Source of the DNA: Azospirillum soli
Lineage (GTDB): Bacteria; Pseudomonadota; Alphaproteobacteria; Azospirillales; Azospirillaceae
Length of the DNA: 64,000 nt
NCBI RefSeq assembly: GCF_017876165.1
Contig: NZ_JAGINQ010000002.1
Location: forward strand, 310,001 to 374,000
Direction: 5' to 3'
Shown here in pieces: positions 11,261 through 22,502 of the stretch. The translations under genes and the position numbers were made by a program. Under the pieces are notes generated by a model. That model did no database searches. It saw nothing but the letters and a program-made list of their open reading frames with translations, and was not told the origin of the DNA. Every line of letters begins with the position of its first letter. Positions within the stretch are counted from its first letter, which is position 1.

Positions 11261-12307
11261 GTGTCCGAGACCCGCAAGCCGATGCTCGCAGCCCTCGCCG
11301 GCGAAGTGCGCCAGCGCCCGCCCTTCTGGCTCATGCGCCAGGCCGGCCGCTATCTGCCGGAATACCGCGAACTGCGCGCCAAGGCCGGCAGCTTCCTCGA
11401 CCTTTGCTACAACCCCGACTTCGCGGTCGAGGTGACGTTGCAGCCGCTGCGCCGCTACGACATGGACGCGGCGATTCTGTTCTCCGACATTCTGGTGGTG
11501 CCGCACGCGCTGGGGCAGCCCCTGGCCTTCCTGGAGGGCGAGGGGCCGAAGCTCGATCCCGTGCGCAGCGTCGAGGATCTGAAGCGTCTGTCGCGCGACC
11601 GCTTCCACGAGCGGCTGGAGCCGGTCTACGAGACGGTCCGGCGTCTGTCCGCTGCCATCCCCCAGCACACCACGCTGATCGGCTTTGCCGGCGCTCCCTG
11701 GACGATTGCGTGCTATATGGTGGAGGGAGCGGGGTCCAAGGAGTACGCGCACGTCAAGCGCTGGGCCTACGGCGACCCGGACGGCTTCGCCAAGCTGATC
11801 GATCTGCTGGTCGAGACCACCGCCGATTACCTGTGCACCCAGATCGACGCGGGCGCGGAAACCGTGCAGCTGTTCGACAGCTGGGCCGGCGTGCTGCCGC
11901 CGGACGCCTTCCGCCGCTGGGTGATCGAGCCGACCCGCCGCATCGTCGCCCTGGTCAAGGCGAAGCATCCGACCGTGCCGGTCATCGGCTTCCCGCGCGG
12001 CGCCGGACTTTGTTATCAGGATTACGTAGCGGACAGTGGCGTGGACGCCGTGGGCCTCGACACCACCGTGCCGCCGGTCTGGGCCGCGCGCAACCTCCAG
12101 ACCCGCCTGCCGGTGCAGGGCAACCTGGACCCGATCATGCTCGCCGTTGGCGGCGAGGCGCTGCGCGAGGCCGCCTGGGGCATTCTGGACGCGCTGGCCG
12201 GTCGGCCCTTCATCTTCAACCTCGGCCACGGCGTCATCCAGACCACGCCGCCGGAGCATGTGGCCGAACTGGCACGGCTGATCAAGGCTTGGCCAGACCG
12301 TAGCTAA
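11261..12307 (+). CDS. hemE: Uroporphyrinogen decarboxylase
   Basis: Decarboxylates uroporphyrinogen III to coproporphyrinogen III in haem synthesis. 348 residues, with the signature [21 protein letters not shown] near residue 20 and [16 protein letters not shown]. The GTG at 11261 ([13 protein letters not shown] follows) is chosen as the family start; an upstream extension would enter the origin region. It is the first of three rightward haem genes (hemE, hemH, hemJ). Confidence 0.95.
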   Translation: MSETRKPMLAALAGEVRQRPPFWLMRQAGRYLPEYRELRAKAGSFLDLCYNPDFAVEVTLQPLRRYDMDAAILFSDILVVPHALGQPLAFLEGEGPKLDPVRSVEDLKRLSRDRFHERLEPVYETVRRLSAAIPQHTTLIGFAGAPWTIACYMVEGAGSKEYAHVKRWAYGDPDGFAKLIDLLVETTADYLCTQIDAGAETVQLFDSWAGVLPPDAFRRWVIEPTRRIVALVKAKHPTVPVIGFPRGAGLCYQDYVADSGVDAVGLDTTVPPVWAARNLQTRLPVQGNLDPIMLAVGGEALREAAWGILDALAGRPFIFNLGHGVIQTTPPEHVAELARLIKAWPDRS

Positions 12308-12377
12308 AGGGAGCGCGGCTAAAAATCGCGCGGGAGGGACTGGACAGGAACACGGCTCCGCTCCAGTTTACCGCTCC

Positions 12378-13445
12378 ATGCCAGTCCCTCAATCTTCCCG
12401 CCGTATTGCCGTCGTCCTGTTCAACCTCGGTGGCCCCGACAGCCCCGAGGCGGTCAGGCCGTTCCTGTTCAACCTGTTCAACGATCCGTCGATCATCCGG
12501 GTCCCGAACCCGATGCGTTTCCTGCTCGCCAGCTTCATCTCCGGGCGGCGGGCCAAGGCGGCGAAGGCGATCTACGCGGAACTCGGCGGCAAGTCGCCGC
12601 TGCTGGAGAACACCGAGGCGCAGGCCGCCGCCCTGGAAGCCGCCCTGAAGGGTTTGTGGGCCGGGGAGGGGATGGAGGCCAAGGTCTTCATCGCTATGCG
12701 CTACTGGCACCCGATGAGCGCCGAGACGGCCGCGCGGGTGAAGGAGTACGCGCCGGATCTGGTCGTGCTGCTGCCGCTCTACCCGCAATTCTCGACGACC
12801 ACGACGGCCTCCAGCGCCCGCGTGTGGGACGAGGCGGCGAAGGTCGTCGGGCTGACCGCGCCGACGCGGCTGGTCTGCTGCTACCCGACGCAGCCGGGCT
12901 TCATCGACGCCTCGGCCGCAGTGATCCGGCCGCTTTACGAGAAGGCGCGCAACCACGGCAAGCCGCGCGTCCTGTTCTCCGCCCACGGACTGCCGGAGAA
13001 GGTCGTGAAGGCCGGCGATCCCTACCAGTGGCAATGCGAGCGCACCGCCGAATCCATCGCCGCTGCGCTGTGCATCGAGGACTTGGACTGGGTCAACTGC
13101 TACCAGAGCCGCGTCGGTCCGATGAAATGGATCGGTCCCTCGACCGACGAGGAGATCCGGCGGGCCGGCCAGGACGGCGTTCCGATCCTGGTGGTGCCCA
13201 TGGCCTTCGTGTCGGAGCATTCCGAGACGCTGGTCGAGATCGAGATCGAATACCGCCACCTCGCCAAGGAGGTCGGCGTGCCCTGGTTCGGTCGTGTGCC
13301 GACGGTTGGGGTGGAACCGGCCTTCATCGAAGGGCTGGCAAAGCTGGTGCGCCAGTCGGTGGCGACGCCCAAGGCGGTCTGCGCCCAGAACGGCGGCCAG
13401 ATCTGCCCCGCCGGCTTCTCCGGCTGCCCGCAGCAGGCCAAGTAA
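12378..13445 (+). CDS. hemH: Ferrochelatase (protoporphyrin/coproporphyrin iron chelatase)
   Basis: Inserts Fe2+ into the porphyrin ring. 355 residues: AVVLFNLGGPDSPEAV near the start, LLPLYPQFSTTTTAS, the active-site FSAHGLPEKVVKAGDPY and the metal-site Glu in FVSEHSETLVEI. The C-terminal tail has cysteines at about 335, 343 and 350 and other Cys pairs upstream. Some proteobacterial ferrochelatases, including Caulobacter's, carry a [2Fe-2S] cluster, so that is possible here. It lies 70 bp after hemE. Confidence 0.95.
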   Translation: MPVPQSSRRIAVVLFNLGGPDSPEAVRPFLFNLFNDPSIIRVPNPMRFLLASFISGRRAKAAKAIYAELGGKSPLLENTEAQAAALEAALKGLWAGEGMEAKVFIAMRYWHPMSAETAARVKEYAPDLVVLLPLYPQFSTTTTASSARVWDEAAKVVGLTAPTRLVCCYPTQPGFIDASAAVIRPLYEKARNHGKPRVLFSAHGLPEKVVKAGDPYQWQCERTAESIAAALCIEDLDWVNCYQSRVGPMKWIGPSTDEEIRRAGQDGVPILVVPMAFVSEHSETLVEIEIEYRHLAKEVGVPWFGRVPTVGVEPAFIEGLAKLVRQSVATPKAVCAQNGGQICPAGFSGCPQQAK

Positions 13446-13484
13446 AGTCAACCGTTAAGCTCAACAGTCAGGAAGGGAAATCCG

Positions 13485-13916
13485 GTGCTCTACCTCTGGG
13501 TCAAGGCGCTGCACGTCATCAGCATCATCGCCTGGATGGCGGGGCTTCTCTATCTGCCGCGCCTGTTCGTTTATCACTGCGAGGCGGCGCCGGGTTCGGA
13601 AACCTCGGAAAAGTTCAAGGTGATGGAGCGGCGCCTGCTGCGCGCCATCATGAACCCGGCGATGATCGCGGCCTACGTCTTCGGCATCACGATGATCGCC
13701 ATCGATCCGTCGCTGTTCAAGCAGGGCGGCTGGCTGCACGCCAAGCTTCTGTTCGTGCTGGGCCTGACCGCCGTGCACATGATGATGGCGCGCTGGCGCA
13801 AGGACTTCGAGGCCGACCGCAACCGCCGGCCGCAGCGCTTCTTCCGCGTTTGGAACGAGGTGCCGACCCTGCTGATGATCGGCATCGTCATCTTCGTGAT
13901 CGTGAAGCCGTTCTGA
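13485..13916 (+). CDS. hemJ: Protoporphyrinogen IX oxidase HemJ
   Basis: 143-residue integral membrane protein with four hydrophobic helices. It converts protoporphyrinogen IX to protoporphyrin IX in bacteria lacking HemG/HemY. Hallmarks: LYLWVKALHVISIIAWMAG with conserved His10, and GGWLHAKLLFVLGLTAVHMMM with conserved Lys and His. A GTG start at 13485 lies behind a strong GGAAGGGAA ribosome site. The position after hemH fits the pathway. Confidence 0.93.
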   Translation: MLYLWVKALHVISIIAWMAGLLYLPRLFVYHCEAAPGSETSEKFKVMERRLLRAIMNPAMIAAYVFGITMIAIDPSLFKQGGWLHAKLLFVLGLTAVHMMMARWRKDFEADRNRRPQRFFRVWNEVPTLLMIGIVIFVIVKPF

Positions 13917-13917
13917 T

Positions 13918-16635
<2,718 letters not shown>

Positions 16636-16975
16636 GACGATCCGCCAGGGCAGGGGGCTTTCTGAAGGGTAGGTCGGGATGGCATCGTTCGCGTACCAGG
16701 GGTTGCGTCAAAATGGGTCGGATGAAGGCGCCCAAGGTTTCGCTTTCGTTTGACTTGCACCCAACGATCCAGTAACCATCTTTTTCACCACGGGGCGGCA
16801 AGCCTCGCGGGAACCCACACCCACATCTGCCGTTCCGTCCCTCCCCAACGATCCGGGCGCGGCGACCGAAGAGCCTCACGCTCCGCTCAGCGTCGTCCGA
16901 CGCCCAACCGACGCATCCGTCGTCGGCCGGGACTCCAGGCACTCCCCCCGCATGATGATCCCCTAAGGCAACCCC
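16636..16975 (+). promoter_or_regulatory. rho promoter and C-rich leader
   Basis: 340 bp between the divergent P-type ATPase and rho. TTGACT (16750-16755) and TAACCA (16773-16778) are spaced 17 bp, a plausible sigma-70-type promoter. The transcript downstream, about 16780-16960, is C-rich and G-poor in places (around 16817-16850). That resembles a Rho-loading (rut) region, consistent with the known autoregulation of rho in E. coli. No conserved ORF was seen here. One copy of the over-represented 9-mer TTGCGTCAA is at 16703-16711. Confidence 0.45.
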
Positions 16976-18232
16976 ATGCATCTCCAAGAGTTGAAGTGCA
17001 AGAGCCCCGCCGAACTGCTGGCGTTCGCGGAGGAATTGCAGATCGAGAACGCCAGCACCCTGCGCAAGCAGGATATGATGTTCGCCATCCTGAAGCAGTT
17101 GGCGGAAAACGACGTTCCGATCTACGGCGATGGTGTGCTTGAGGTTCTGCAGGACGGTTTCGGGTTCCTGCGCTCGCCGGAGGCGAATTATCTTCCCGGC
17201 CCCGACGACATCTACGTCAGCCCCAGCCAAGTGCGCCGCTTCGGCCTGCGCACCGGCGACACAGTGGAAGGGCAGATCCGGGCGCCCAAGGACGGCGAGC
17301 GTTACTTCGCTCTCCTTAAGGTCAACACGATCAACTTCGACGCGCCGGACAAGGTTCGTCACCGCATCAACTTCGACAACCTGACGCCGCTCTACCCGGA
17401 TGAGCGTCTGCGCATGGAAGTCGATGATCCGACCAAGAAGAACTTCACCGGCCGCATCATCGATCTGGTGGCGCCGCTCGGCAAGGGCCAGCGCGGGTTG
17501 ATCGTCGCCCCGCCGCGCACCGGCAAGACGGTGATGTTGCAGAACATCGCCCATTCCATCGCGACCAACCATCCGGAAGCCTACCTGATCGTGCTGCTCA
17601 TCGACGAGCGCCCGGAAGAGGTGACGGACATGGCCCGCTCCGTGCGGGGCGAGGTCATCAGCTCCACCTTCGACGAACCGGCGACCCGCCATGTCCAGGT
17701 CGCGGAGATGGTGATCGAAAAGGCCAAGCGCCTCGTGGAGCACAAGCGCGACGTGGTGATCCTGCTGGACTCCATCACCCGTCTGGCGCGCGCCTACAAC
17801 ACGGTGGTGCCGTCCTCGGGCAAGGTGCTGACCGGCGGTGTGGACGCCAACGCCCTGCAGCGGCCGAAGCGCTTTTTCGGTGCCGCCCGCAACATCGAGG
17901 AAGGCGGCTCGCTGACCATCATCGCGACCGCGCTGATCGACACCGGCAGCCGCATGGACGAGGTGATCTTCGAAGAGTTCAAGGGCACCGGCAACTCGGA
18001 AATCATCCTCGACCGCAAGCTGTCGGACAAGCGTACCTTCCCGGCCATCGACATCTCCAAGTCGGGCACCCGCAAGGAAGAGATGCTGGTGGACAAGGGC
18101 ACCATGTCGAAGATGTGGATCCTGCGCCGCATCCTGATGCCGATGGGCGTGACCGACGCGGTCGACTTCCTGGTGGACAAGCTGAAGCACACCAAGTCGA
18201 ACTCGGAATTCTTCGAGTCCATGAATCAGTAG
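16976..18232 (+). CDS. rho: Transcription termination factor Rho
   Basis: 418-residue hexameric RNA helicase that terminates transcription. The N-terminal domain has [20 protein letters not shown], then the cold-shock-type RNA-binding fold with [18 protein letters not shown] (RNP1 GFGFLR, 61-66). The ATPase has Walker A PPRTGKT (179-185) and Walker [17 protein letters not shown]. It ends MNQ after ESMNQ-type sequence, and a strong intrinsic terminator follows. Confidence 0.98.
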   Translation: MHLQELKCKSPAELLAFAEELQIENASTLRKQDMMFAILKQLAENDVPIYGDGVLEVLQDGFGFLRSPEANYLPGPDDIYVSPSQVRRFGLRTGDTVEGQIRAPKDGERYFALLKVNTINFDAPDKVRHRINFDNLTPLYPDERLRMEVDDPTKKNFTGRIIDLVAPLGKGQRGLIVAPPRTGKTVMLQNIAHSIATNHPEAYLIVLLIDERPEEVTDMARSVRGEVISSTFDEPATRHVQVAEMVIEKAKRLVEHKRDVVILLDSITRLARAYNTVVPSSGKVLTGGVDANALQRPKRFFGAARNIEEGGSLTIIATALIDTGSRMDEVIFEEFKGTGNSEIILDRKLSDKRTFPAIDISKSGTRKEEMLVDKGTMSKMWILRRILMPMGVTDAVDFLVDKLKHTKSNSEFFESMNQ

Positions 18233-18251
18233 GACGTTTCGTCGGCGGAAC

Positions 18252-18291
18252 AAAAAAGGCGAGGGGCATCAAGCCTCTCGCCTTTCTTTTT
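18252..18291. terminator. Bidirectional intrinsic terminator between rho and secB
   Basis: Stem AAGGCGAGGGGC / GCCTCTCGCCTT (one G-U pair) around an ATCAA loop. T-runs follow on both strands (CTTTCTTTTT on +, TTTTTTG on -). It serves convergent rho and secB. Confidence 0.92.
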
Positions 18292-18333
18292 ACCCGGATG
18301 ACCGGCCCCGTCGGAACGGAGCCGGAATGTTCA

Positions 18334-18831
18334 TCAGAACGGGGGCTGCTGCGGCTGCTGTTGAGCCTGCTGGTCCTGGGCGCCGGTCTGGCGGCGGTAC
18401 AGGTCCACGAAGTCGATCGGGTTGATCATCAGCGGCGGGAAGCCGCCGTCCTGCGTGGCACCGGCCACGATGGCGCGGGCGAACGGGAACAGCATGCGCG
18501 GCGCCTCGATCAGCAGCACGGGGCGGTGATGCTCCTGCGGCAGGCCCGGCAACTGGAACAGACCGCCGTAGGCGACCTCGACCAGGAAGGCCACGCCTTC
18601 GCCCTGCTTGGCTTCGCAATGCAGCTTCAGCACGACCTCGTAGACGTCCTCGCCCATCGGCTGAACCTGCACGTCCACGCCGATGTTGACCTGCGGCTGC
18701 GGCTGGCCGGGCAGCAGGCTCTGCGGGGCGTTGGGGTTCTCGAACGACAGGTCCTTCACGTACTGCGCCAGCACATGCATCGGCATCGAAGAGGCAGCCT
18801 GGTCTTGACCGTTGGTCTGCTGATCGGACAT
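18334..18831 (-). CDS. secB: Protein-export chaperone SecB
   Basis: 165 residues. Cytosolic tetrameric chaperone that keeps preproteins unfolded and delivers them to SecA. Motifs: YVKDLSFENPNAPQSLL, VLKLHCEAKQGEGVAFLVEVAYGGLFQL and FPFARAIVAGATQDGGFPPLMINPIDF. The ATG at 18831 (MSDQQTNGQ) is preferred over one 10 codons upstream because AGGAG lies 7 nt ahead of it. The C-terminus is a Gln/Pro-rich tail. Confidence 0.96.
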   Translation of the reverse strand: MSDQQTNGQDQAASSMPMHVLAQYVKDLSFENPNAPQSLLPGQPQPQVNIGVDVQVQPMGEDVYEVVLKLHCEAKQGEGVAFLVEVAYGGLFQLPGLPQEHHRPVLLIEAPRMLFPFARAIVAGATQDGGFPPLMINPIDFVDLYRRQTGAQDQQAQQQPQQPPF

Positions 18832-18964
18832 GAACAACTCCTGGCCGCGGGGCGGCATCACGTGTGAAATGGCTTCAGGACGTGCTGGCTAGCACGGATC
18901 CGTCAGACCGACAATGGGTAGACCGACCCTATCGGGGCAGACCGACCATGGCGCCGGTCTGCAA

Positions 18965-19525
18965 TCAGCGGTGATCGTCAGGGCGCCCATTGGGGTGGCT
19001 GGAACCCGGCGGCCGCCAGCGGGATTCGGTCAGTCGCGGGGCGTCGTCCGGCTCGGCCCCTTCGGGTTCCACCTCCCGGTAATCGACCTCGATGGTGCCC
19101 GGCTGCGGGCGGTGCGGCTGAGGCCCCGTTCCCATCCCGCCGGCACCGGCGCCGGTCCACACATGGAAGGAACCGCTGCCCCGCAGACGTTCGAACAGCC
19201 AGCGGCCGAGAGCGTTGCGCACCGGCGGCACGAACAGCAGCAAACCGACCACGTCCGTCAGGAAGCCCGGAATGATCAGCAGAACGCCGGCGACGACGAT
19301 GCAGAAACCCTCGAACACGGCGCCGACCGGGAACTCCCCGCGCTCCGCCGCCTCCTGGGCGCGCTTCATCGCGGTCAGGCCCTGCCGGCGCACAAGCACC
19401 GAGCCCAGGACGGCGGACAGCACGACCAGTCCAACCGTCGGCCAGGCGCCGATCCAGTCGCCGACCTCGATGAACACCGCGATTTCCGCGATCGGCAACA
19501 ACAGGATCAAAAGCAATGGATTCAT
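18965..19525 (-). CDS. fxsA: FxsA family membrane protein
   Basis: 186-residue inner-membrane protein. It opens MNPLLLILLLPIAEIAVFIEVGDWIG and has further membrane segments near GLVVLSAVLGSVLVRRQGL and FCIVVAGVLLIIPGFLTDVVG. The FxsA family is named for the E. coli protein that relieves F-plasmid exclusion of phage T7; its cellular role is unknown. The cytosolic tail is Pro/Gly/acid-rich. secB next door is a common alphaproteobacterial arrangement. Confidence 0.92.
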   Translation of the reverse strand: MNPLLLILLLPIAEIAVFIEVGDWIGAWPTVGLVVLSAVLGSVLVRRQGLTAMKRAQEAAERGEFPVGAVFEGFCIVVAGVLLIIPGFLTDVVGLLLFVPPVRNALGRWLFERLRGSGSFHVWTGAGAGGMGTGPQPHRPQPGTIEVDYREVEPEGAEPDDAPRLTESRWRPPGSSHPNGRPDDHR

Positions 19526-19736
19526 GGCTGTCCTTGCTCTTTTGCCGTCAAGGCCCTATCTAGACTTGGGTAAGCCCCCCGGTCTGGTGATCGGGTGGCC
19601 TCTCCGGTTCACATGGACGCGTCCTCAAGACGCGCCTTCAGGGTACACTTAATGCCCGCCCTCCGGAGGGTCCAGTAGCAGATTGAAAGCGGCCGGAATT
19701 CTTGTTTTTGGCCTACAGCACCCGGAAGGATTGGCG

Positions 19737-20405
19737 ATGGGGGATGGGTTCGTGTTCCTCGAGATCGTGATTTTCGCGATGATTGCGGCGTTTCTCGTCT
19801 ATCGGCTGCGCAGCGTCCTGGGGCGCCGCACCGGTGAGGAGCAGCAGCGTCCGAACCCCTTCACGTCCCGTCCCAGCGCATCCGACAACGTGGTTCAGAT
19901 GCCCGGCCGTGACCGCCCGGCGGCTCCCGCCCCGGCGCCGGATGAGCCGGTGTCGCTGGCCGCCGCCCTGGCCCAGATCAAGAGCGCCGATCCCAGCTTC
20001 GACGAGAAGTATTTCCTCCAGGGTGCGCGCGGCGCCTTCCAGATGATCGTGGAGGCCTTCGCCAAGGGCGACACCGCCGCCCTGCGTCCGCTGCTGTCGG
20101 ATGAGGTCTACGAGAACTTCGCCCGCGCCGTCCGCGAGCGTCAGACGGCCGGCGAGACGCTGGAAACCCGCATCGAGAACATCACCGACGCCGACGTGGT
20201 CGAGGCCCGGCTGGACGGCCGCACCGCCCTGGTCACCGTCAAGTTCGTGTCCGAGCAGGTGAACGCCGTCCGCAACAGCGCCGGCGAGGTGGTGGACGGC
20301 GATCCGAACGCGGCAGTCGAAGCGACCGACATCTGGACCTTCGCCCGCAACACCCGCGCCCGCGATCCGAACTGGTCGCTCGTCGAGACCCGCACCACTC
20401 ACTGA
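19737..20405 (+). CDS. timA: Tim44/TimA family adaptor protein
   Basis: 222 residues. One N-terminal membrane helix (VFLEIVIFAMIAAFLVYRL), a Pro-rich linker, then a Tim44-like domain (DEKYFLQGARGAFQMIVEAFAKGDTAALRPLLSDEVYENF ... DIWTFARNTRARDPNWSLVETR). It is related to mitochondrial Tim44, the presequence-translocase subunit; bacterial TimA function is not settled. The ATG at 19737 follows GGAAGGA and starts right at the membrane helix; 18 upstream codons look non-coding. Its stop overlaps the mltA start by one base. Confidence 0.9.
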   Translation: MGDGFVFLEIVIFAMIAAFLVYRLRSVLGRRTGEEQQRPNPFTSRPSASDNVVQMPGRDRPAAPAPAPDEPVSLAAALAQIKSADPSFDEKYFLQGARGAFQMIVEAFAKGDTAALRPLLSDEVYENFARAVRERQTAGETLETRIENITDADVVEARLDGRTALVTVKFVSEQVNAVRNSAGEVVDGDPNAAVEATDIWTFARNTRARDPNWSLVETRTTH

Positions 20406-21589
20406 TGCGCTCCCTGTTCACCGTCGCGGCGCTGGCCGCCGCGACCCTGCTTGTAGCCTGCGAGCGGAAGGAAGAGGCCAAGGCGCCGCCTCCGCCCGAC
20501 AAGCTGACGCTGAAGCCCGTCGCCTTCGCCGACCTGCCCGGATGGACCGCCGACCGCGTGGCGGAGGCCGTTCCGGCCTTTCAGCGCTCTTGCGCCAAGG
20601 TGAAGGCCCAGCCGGCCGACCGGCCGATCGGACCTGATGGGGTGGGCGGTAAGGCCGGCGACTGGCAGACGCCGTGCGCCAAGCTGGCCGACCTGCCGCC
20701 GGGCGACGACGCGGCGGCGCGCGCCTTCTTCGAGGAATGGTTCACCCCCTACGCCGCCGCCAACAACGACAACCGGCGCGGCCTCTTCACCGGCTATTAC
20801 GAGGTGGAGCTGAAGGGCAGCCGCAAGCCGGATCCGGCCTACCCGGTGCCGCTCTACAAGCGGCCGGCCGATCTGGTGATGGTGAATCTGGGCGAGTTCT
20901 CCGATCGCTGGAAGGGCGAGCGCACCGCCGGGCGCGTGGTGAACGGCCAGCTGAAACCCTTCGAGGATCGCGCGGCCATCGAAGCCGGCGCGCTGCGCGG
21001 CAAGGCACAGGAACTGGTCTGGCTCCAGGACCCCATCGCCACCTTCTTCCTGCACATTCAGGGTTCCGGTCGCGTGCGCTTAGCGGACGGCACGGAGATG
21101 CGCGTCGGCTACGCCGCGCAGAACGGCCACAAATACGTCGCCATCGGCAAGGAGCTGATCGACCGGGGCGCTCTGAAGCGGGAAAACGTCTCCTTGCAGA
21201 CCATCCGCGCGTGGCTCCAGGCGAACCCCGACCAGGCCGCCGCGCTGATGAACATGAACCCGTCCTACGTCTTCTTCCAGGAACTGAAGGGCGACGGCCC
21301 CAACGGCGCGCAGAACGTGGCGCTGACGCCGGGCCGCAGCCTCGCCGTGGATTCCAAGTTTCTGCCCTACGGCGTGCCGGTGTGGCTGGACGCCGAGGAC
21401 CCGCTCGACACGCAGCAGCGGCTGCGCCGCCTTCTGGTCGCCCAGGACACCGGCGGGGCGATCCGCGGCCCGGTGCGTGGCGATGTCTTTTGGGGCCATG
21501 GCGAGGAAGCCGAACAGAAGGCCGGCGTGATGAAGAGCCCCGGCGAGTACTACATCCTGCTGCCGAAGACGGTCACTCCGGTCTCCTGA
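20405..21589 (+). CDS. mltA: Membrane-bound lytic murein transglycosylase A (MltA), lipoprotein
   Basis: 394 residues. Cleaves peptidoglycan glycan strands with 1,6-anhydro product formation. The signal peptide ends in lipobox LLVAC (Cys19), so the protein is probably outer-membrane anchored. The MltA domain carries FTGYYEVELKGS and VWLQDPIATFFLHIQGSGRVRLADG; a 3D (double-psi barrel) domain follows with LLVAQDTGGAIRGPVRGDVFWGHG, whose Asp residues match the catalytic region. Coupled to timA (ATG overlaps TGA). Confidence 0.95.
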   Translation: MRSLFTVAALAAATLLVACERKEEAKAPPPPDKLTLKPVAFADLPGWTADRVAEAVPAFQRSCAKVKAQPADRPIGPDGVGGKAGDWQTPCAKLADLPPGDDAAARAFFEEWFTPYAAANNDNRRGLFTGYYEVELKGSRKPDPAYPVPLYKRPADLVMVNLGEFSDRWKGERTAGRVVNGQLKPFEDRAAIEAGALRGKAQELVWLQDPIATFFLHIQGSGRVRLADGTEMRVGYAAQNGHKYVAIGKELIDRGALKRENVSLQTIRAWLQANPDQAAALMNMNPSYVFFQELKGDGPNGAQNVALTPGRSLAVDSKFLPYGVPVWLDAEDPLDTQQRLRRLLVAQDTGGAIRGPVRGDVFWGHGEEAEQKAGVMKSPGEYYILLPKTVTPVS

Positions 21590-21668
21590 CCCGGAATCCC
21601 CAGGCGGAACCCACAAGCTCCGGGCGGGTTGTGTCAACTGACGTAATGTTGACGCAAGGGGAGGGGGC

Positions 21669-22499
21669 ATGCACCAGCTCCACCGCCTGAATGAGATCGA
21701 GGGCTTGGCGCGGCTCGGTTATGCGGCGCGCGGTGTCGTTTATCTGATCGTCGGCTGGTTCGCGGTCATGGCCGCCTATGGCAGCACGCGGCCGACCGAC
21801 ACCAAAGGTGCCCTGGTCGAGCTGTTCCAGGGGCCGTTCGGGTCGGTGCTGCTCGCGCTGACCGCGCTGGGGCTGGCCGGCTACGCCCTGTGGCGGATGG
21901 TGCAGGCGGTGGCGGACGTGGATCATTACGGCGGTTCGGCTAAGGGCCTTGTCGTGCGCACCGGCTTCTTCGTTGCCGGGCTGGTCCACGCCGGTCTCGC
22001 TGTCTTCGCCGTCAGCCTGCTCTCCGGGCGCGCCAGCCGGCAGGAGAGCGGCGAGGAATCGGCGCGGGACTGGACGGCTTGGCTGATGGCCCAGCCCATG
22101 GGGCGCTATCTGGTGGCCGGAGTGGGGCTCATCATCGCCGGCGTGGCGATTGCCCACTTCGTGAAGGCCTATAAAGCCAGTTTCCGCCGCTGGCTGGCTG
22201 CCGACGAGGACAAGATGAAGGTGATCTGCCTGATCGGCCGTTTCGGTTTCGCCGCCAAGGGTGTCGTCTTCGCGCTGATCGGCTTTTTCCTGATCCTGGC
22301 TGCGTGGCGGACGGACTCCTCGGAATCCGGCGGGCTGGTCAAGGCGCTGCAATTCCTCCAGGACCAACCTTACGGCCCGTGGCTTCTCGGGATCGTGGCA
22401 GCGGGTCTGTTCGCCTTCGGGGCGTTCAGCGTCGTGCAGGCCGTCTACCGCCGCATCGACATCCAGGCCGCCGAACAGCGCCTGCGCGCGATGGCGTGA
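21669..22499 (+). CDS. DUF1206 membrane protein
   Basis: 276 residues with about six membrane segments arranged as three similar two-helix units: LARLGYAARGVVYLIVGWFAV, VVRTGFFVAGLVHAGLAVFAV and IGRFGFAAKGVVFALIGFFLI. The repeated RxGFxAxGxVxxxIG pattern is the DUF1206 signature; function unknown. The start follows GGGAGGGGGC. The region between mltA and this gene carries TTGTGTCAA and TTGACGCAA close together (21629, 21649). Confidence 0.88.
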   Translation: MHQLHRLNEIEGLARLGYAARGVVYLIVGWFAVMAAYGSTRPTDTKGALVELFQGPFGSVLLALTALGLAGYALWRMVQAVADVDHYGGSAKGLVVRTGFFVAGLVHAGLAVFAVSLLSGRASRQESGEESARDWTAWLMAQPMGRYLVAGVGLIIAGVAIAHFVKAYKASFRRWLAADEDKMKVICLIGRFGFAAKGVVFALIGFFLILAAWRTDSSESGGLVKALQFLQDQPYGPWLLGIVAAGLFAFGAFSVVQAVYRRIDIQAAEQRLRAMA

Positions 22500-22502
22500 G
22501 GC

